Part shown: positions 7,682 through 11,032 of the stretch, piece after piece
Position numbering within the stretch: position 1 is the stretch's first letter
Layout of the letters: each line of letters opens with the position of its first letter
NCBI GenBank assembly: GCA_003573635.1
Contig: QUTJ01031348.1
Coordinates: 1-11,032 of the forward strand
Direction of reading: 5' to 3'
Length of the DNA: 11,032 nt
Origin: Goniomonas avonlea
Taxonomy: Eukaryota; Cryptophyceae; Goniomonadida; Goniomonadaceae
The notes under the pieces: model-generated
The model's database searches: none
What the model was told of the DNA's origin: nothing
The model's input: the letters and a program-made list of their open reading frames with translations, nothing else
Program-made: the position numbers and the translations under genes

Positions 7682-8611
7682 ATATATATATCTTATATAT
7701 ATTATATGTTTTCCCTCCCGAGATGCCCATGAATTGAGCTTAGTGCGATATGGGTGTGTGCGTGTGGGGAGCGGGGGAGACGAGCGACCTCAGATCCCAT
7801 TCCCTGAGATGTCCAGGTAGTGAGATGAGTGTGGTCCGGGTGGGAGTGTGTGATGGCGTGTAAGGGGAAGGGTGGGAGTGACGGGTGACCTCAGGAGCAA
7901 GCACTAGAATCCCATTTCCCAAGATCCAGTGCAGTAAGCCTAGTGCAGCACAGGTGGGAGTGAACGGTGACCTGGGGAGGCAGCTTTGTGATCCCATTCC
8001 CCGAGATGTCCAGTGCAAGTGAGGTATGGGTGGGAGTGATGGGCTACCTCGGGAGGAAGCATTGTGATCCCATTCCCCGAGATGTCCAGTGCAAGTGAGG
8101 TACGGGTGGGAGTGATGGGCTACCTCGGGAGGAAGCACTGTGATCCCTGTGATCCCATTCCCCGAGATGTCCAGTGCAGTAAAATGAGTGAGGTACGGGT
8201 GGGAGTGAATGGATACCTCGGGAGGCAGCTTTGTGATCCCATTCCCCGAGATGTCCAGTGCAGTGAGCGCAGGCAGCTGAAGCGCTGTGGTGGTAACCTC
8301 CGCAGCTCCCTCATCCGCCATGGCATTCTTTGCCAAGATTAATCGGCGCATATCGGGACATCTCAGGACTGCACGGCAGATAACAGAGGTGCCCTCGACC
8401 CCAATCATGTTGTAGCTGCGAGCATAGTCAATATGTAGATAACAGAGGTGCCCTCAAGCCCAAGTATGTTGTAGCCGCAGGTATAGTCAATATGTAGATA
8501 ACAGAGGTGCCCTCGATCCCAATCATGTTGTAGCTGCGAGGATAATTAATATGCTGCTCCTGGGGTTCTGTTGTGGTAGCTACGGGAAGGATTCTGCTGA
8601 TTTGGCTGTTC

Positions 8612-8668
<57 letters not shown>

Positions 8669-10668
8669 AAAAAAACACAGAGACAGACAGACAGAGAGAG
8701 TTTATTCAAACACCCTGGAACCCGCTGCGAGAGAAACGGAGAGAGAGAGAGAGAGCCACGGCAGAGAGAGTGAGAGAGAAAGCACGAGAGCGGTGAGAGA
8801 AACCTAACTCATCGACCCCAATCATGTCACAGTGATTGGTGGCATTACCTGAGATTGAGGGATGTCAATCCCGTTGAGCTCATCAAGCTCCCTGCAACAG
8901 CAATGGCGCCGCTCGACAGCAGGAGGTTGACCTGTGGCGGACAATGCGAGTGTCAGGTTGAGGCTAAATTTAAAGCAAACTTGAATTTGAAGCAAACTTG
9001 AAACTTGAAAGACAGGGCCAGGCACAATGGCGTTACTGATTGTGTGTTGCACACGAAAGAGCGAGGACTCGACATCATCAGTGTCACAGAGTGTAGTGCA
9101 CAGCAAGTCTCTCAGACATCTTGGTCGAGGGAGGGAGGGAGAAGGGAGAGGGCGGGGGGGGGGGGAGGGGGAGGGGGAGGGGGGGAGGGAGGGGGGGGGG
9201 GGGAGAGAGAGAGGGAGACGGGGAGAGGGGGGTGAGTGCGTGCGTGTCTGCGCGTTCGTGCATCTGTCATTGTTCAGTGCGTTGTGCGGTGCCAACTCGT
9301 GAACAAAACTCTTGTCGAAACTGTACCACAAGCTTCATCATAGTGAACCAAACTTTCAGAATCTCAGCGTAGTTTTCAACCTGTTTTTGGGCAACCGATC
9401 GACACCCTGTTTGCAACAGGAGCAAATTGAGGGAGACGAGACATCACCTCGAGGTTGAGGTCAGCAAGTCGAGTGCAGTACTTGAGAGCGTCTGCCAACG
9501 CAGTGGCGCCTCCACTCCCGAACTTGTTGTAACCGACGTCGAGGATAGCCAGGTTGTGGAGCTGTGACACACCTTGCGCCAGTGCCTCCATACCCTGCAG
9601 GAAGTGTTGGACTGGTTCTCTCTCTCTCTGTCTGTCTGTCTGTCTGTCTGTCTCTGTCCCTGTCCCTGTCCCTGTCTCTGTCTCTGTCTGGCTCTCTCGC
9701 CTCCACTCCCGAACTTGTTGTAACCGACGTCGAGGATAGCCAGGTTGTGGAGCTGTGACACCCGTTGCGCCAGTGCCTCCATACCCTGCAGGAAGTGTTG
9801 GACTGGTTCTCTCTCTCTGTCCCATCTCCTCCCCACGCACACCTCCTACACACACCACCTCGTCTCCTCCCTTCCACACACACACACACACATCTCCTGG
9901 ACGCCTCCATCTCCTCCGTGTCTCTCTGCCTGCCTGCCTGCCTGTCTGCCTGCCTGTCTGCCTGTCTGTCTGTCCGTCTCTGTCTCTGTCTCTGTCTGTC
10001 TCTCTCGCCTCCACTCCCGAACTTGTTGTAACCGACGTCGAGGATAGCCAGGTTGTGGACCCCTTGCGCCAGTGCCTCCATACCCTGCAGCAGGCAGAGT
10101 TGGACTAGCTTTCTCTTTCTCTTCCTCGCTCTCTCCCTCCCTCTCTCTCTCTGTCTGTGTGTCTTGTCTTGTCTGTCTGCCTGCCTGCCTGTCTGTCTGT
10201 CTGCTCTGTCTCTGTTTCGCTGTCTCCGTCTCTCCGCCTCTCTGCCTCTCTGACTCTCTGCTCTCCCCCGCCCTCGGCATCTGGATTGATCCCTCCTAAA
10301 GCGAGTAGACGGCAAGGTTACAGAGTGAGAGAGCGAACGAGAGTGAACGAAACAAGGAGAGTCTTACCTCATCCTCAAGGGAGTTGACGGCAAGGTTGAG
10401 AGCGACGAGGCGACTGAGGCAAGCCAGTCCTCGAGCCTGCTGTTGGGTAAGCAACGATCGACAGTCGCACTGTGACAGAGACAGAGACAGAGGCAGGGGA
10501 GAGGTTGGGCGCCTGGGTGTGTGTGTTGTTGGCCGTGCAGCGGTTTCCAGGATATTTGAAATCACTCTCACTCACACACGAACCGCACAGCTCCACACTG
10601 AGCAAGTTGCTTTTAGCTGCCTCAACGAATCTTTTGTGTTTTTGTGTGCTCTCGTGTGCGCTGTGTGC
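7183..10668 (-). CDS. Leucine-rich-repeat (ribonuclease-inhibitor type) protein, at least 6 exons, 5' incomplete
   Basis: Proposed exons in coding order: a 10668-10576, b 10469-10368, c 9594-9448, d 8931-8849, e 8415-8217, f 7395-7183 (stop TGA). All junctions are GT-AG and keep frame. The joined product reads as regular ~28-residue LRRs: LVALNLAVNSLEDE + GMEALAQGVSQLHNLAILDV (b/c), CTRLADLNLE + VNLLLSSGAIAVA (c/d), LTSLNL + SYNMIGVEGTSVICRAVL (d/e, split codon), LTALDISGNGITKLPPE (e), LTELHFGGNKFTAE (f). Such LRRs (RNH1, RanGAP, NLRC3-like) are protein-binding scaffolds; partner and location are unknown and no catalytic or NACHT domain is visible. The N-terminal exons lie beyond the right end. 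Exons b-e are strong. Exon a (FVEAAKSNLLSVELCG) is moderate. Exon f's end is uncertain because it runs into a poly-Ala tract and a degenerate array. Introns hold microsatellites and copies of exon borders. Confidence 0.72.
7223..7267. repeat. (CAG)n/(CTG)n palindromic triplet tract
   Basis: GCAGCAGCAG runs into CTGCTGCCGCCGCTG, then CTGCTGCAG and CAGCAGC, so CAG repeats flank CTG repeats and the tract can fold back on itself. On the minus strand it encodes about 15 consecutive alanines inside the last proposed LRR exon. Other units of the surrounding array have only 2-3 CAG triplets here, so this copy has expanded. Confidence 0.85.
7614..8180 (-). repeat. Tandem copies of the donor edge of LRR exon e
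   Basis: The 3' edge of exon e (CTGGACATCTCGGGGAATGG to CCCGAG plus the intron start) sits at 8262-8211. Six further, progressively worse copies follow in its intron, with the gatccc/aatccc marker (plus strand) at 8151, 8065, 7990, 7908, 7793 and 7615, against 8235 for the exon itself. Spacing is 75-178 bases. Most copies keep a potential GT donor after CCCGAG or an equivalent (gtagcc, gtcacc). None has an AG acceptor in front of the LRR piece, so they extend exon e rather than form separate exons. Confidence 0.8.
7645..7710. repeat. (CTAT)n / (TA)n microsatellite
   Basis: About nine copies of CTAT run to 7680, followed by an AT-alternating stretch to about 7710. It lies inside the large intron between LRR exons e and f. 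Confidence 0.95.
8416..8540 (-). repeat. Tandem copies (59-bp period) of the acceptor edge of LRR exon e
   Basis: Minus strand: the exon e start (gctcgcag then CTACAACATGATTGGG..GAGGGCACC) is preceded by two full copies, with the exon-start base at 8474 and 8533 (8415 in the functional copy). The period is exactly 59. A fourth fragment, catgattggggtcgatgag, lies at about 8811-8828, next to exon d's donor. The 8474 copy has lost its acceptor (gcgg instead of gcag); the 8533 copy keeps it. Because 59 is not a multiple of 3, use of the 8533 acceptor leads to a frameshift and early stop. Confidence 0.85.
8616..8795. repeat. (GA)n-rich tract
   Basis: (GA)n runs from 8616 to about 8669, then an A-run and (GACA) copies, and after a short non-repetitive stretch further GA repeats at about 8740-8795. 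It lies in the intron between LRR exons d and e; on the coding (minus) strand it is a long polypyrimidine tract. Confidence 0.9.
9125..9234. repeat. G-rich polypurine tract, quadruplex-prone
   Basis: Nearly pure purine on the plus strand with many runs of 5-12 G. It lies in the intron between LRR exons c and d, so the transcribed RNA would be C/T-rich. Multiple G4-forming combinations are possible on the non-coding DNA strand. Exact run lengths may be unreliable in assembly. Confidence 0.85.
9595..10110 (-). repeat. Two truncated tandem copies of LRR exon c with acceptor, separated by (GACA)n microsatellites
   Basis: Complete exon c is 9594-9448. The first 86-87 bases of it, plus the ctgcag acceptor and ~25 bases of intron, recur at about 9699-9815 and 10007-10110 (marker gcctccactcccgaacttg on the plus strand at 9508, 9699 and 10007). 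Both extra copies stop at the same point, GGAGGCG, where exon sequence gives way to GAGAGA/(GACA)n simple sequence, so they lack the exon's 3' half and its donor. The 10007 copy also has an in-frame 9-base deletion (AQGVHNL instead of a VSQLHNL version). The CTGT/TGCC tracts between copies at about 9621-9690, 9926-9990 and 10150-10205 are the expanded filler. Confidence 0.85.
10294..10320 (-). pseudogene. Relic copy of the 3' edge of LRR exon b
   Basis: Minus strand GTAACCTTGCCGTCTACTCG + CTTTAGG closely matches the end of exon b, CTCAACCTTGCCGTCAACTC + CCTTGAGG (about 10400-10374), offset by about 80 bases into the intron. It carries an in-frame stop (TAG) and has no donor, so it is a dead duplication, of the same kind as the copies of exons c and e. 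Confidence 0.65.
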
Positions 10669-10734
10669 CTGCAGACGACGGCGGACGAAGTACATGGCAC
10701 AGCGGAAAAGGACACAGCATACAGCACCGCACAC

Positions 10735-11032
10735 AGCACACGTGTGTGTGTGTGTGTGTGATTGGTGCACGTGTGTTTGGGCGTGGATGAATGTGTGTGT
10801 GTGTGGGGTGCGTTGGTGTGCGTAGATGTGGGAGATTCTGGGTATGCGGGAAAGTGCGGGTGTGTGCGCGTGCGTTCGTGTGCCCATCACGGCGAAGCGC
10901 CCGCCACACACACACACAGACACTCCCTCTCTCTCTCACTCACACAACACAAATACAACGACGGCGAAGCACCGTACAAAGTGCCCCCCTCTCTCTCTCA
11001 CGCACGCACACACACAACACACATTTAGGCGA
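10735..11032. repeat. (TG)n/(CA)n and CT-rich simple sequence, right end
   Basis: A (GT)n run at 10741-10760 is followed by further TG-rich DNA, then (CA)n and (CT)n. The phrase acggcgaagc occurs twice (about 10889 and 10961), each followed by CT/CA simple sequence, so this end is itself a short imperfect tandem duplication of about 72 bases. If the LRR gene continues to the right, this is probably its next upstream intron. No exon is recognisable. Confidence 0.6.

Noticed and set aside
8940-8975. LNLTLALSATG reading just upstream of LRR exon d
   Set aside because: It looks LRR-like, but using it would disrupt the clean phase-0 join DLNLE + VNLLLSSG at the 8932 acceptor and it has no acceptor of its own; at most a relic.
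9461-10315. Minus-strand 284-codon open frame rich in Arg/Asp/Gln
   Set aside because: It crosses three copies of exon c in different frames and long (GACA)n tracts; openness is a by-product of stop-free simple repeats. Only the 9594-9448 copy reads as LRR through to a donor.

Overview
This is eukaryotic nuclear DNA. It holds intron-split genes with GT-AG introns, some as short as 47 bases, embedded in very simple-sequence-rich DNA ((CT)n, (CA)n, (GACA)n, (CAG)n, G-runs). The two closely spaced divergent genes, tiny introns, microsatellite-stuffed larger introns and ribonuclease-inhibitor-type leucine-rich repeats suggest a protist. An alveolate such as a chromerid alga is my guess, but nothing in the window proves the lineage. 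There is no rRNA, tRNA or CRISPR.

Left part (58-3459): a head-to-head gene pair. On the minus strand is a complete five-exon gene for a JmjC/cupin-8 2-oxoglutarate oxygenase of 296 residues (1514 down to 58). On the plus strand is a complete seven-exon gene for a BSD-domain protein of 303 residues (1618 to 3459). About 100 bases separate the two start codons. I rebuilt both gene models by hand; every splice junction keeps the reading frame and rejoins conserved family motifs.

Middle part (3460-6600): no convincing protein gene. It contains decayed tandem copies of the last BSD exon, a 20-bp x4 tandem repeat, a 196-bp fold-back element, and, on the minus strand at 5626-5671, a compact sequence with every core element of a minimal type I hammerhead ribozyme. 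The rest is unrecognised sequence with weak inverted and direct repeats.

Right part (about 6600-10668): a minus-strand leucine-rich-repeat gene, incomplete at its 5' end, with at least five well-supported exons. The striking feature is that pieces spanning its exon-intron borders have been tandemly copied again and again: one exon's 5' part three times, another exon's acceptor edge three to four times, the same exon's donor edge seven times, and a degenerate ~100-150 bp array at the 3' end. The BSD gene shows the same habit (a duplicated splice acceptor in its last intron and a multiplied terminal exon). Border duplication in two unrelated genes, producing competing splice sites and altered protein ends, is with the hammerhead motif the most notable content of the window. 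No joint function of the three genes can be inferred.
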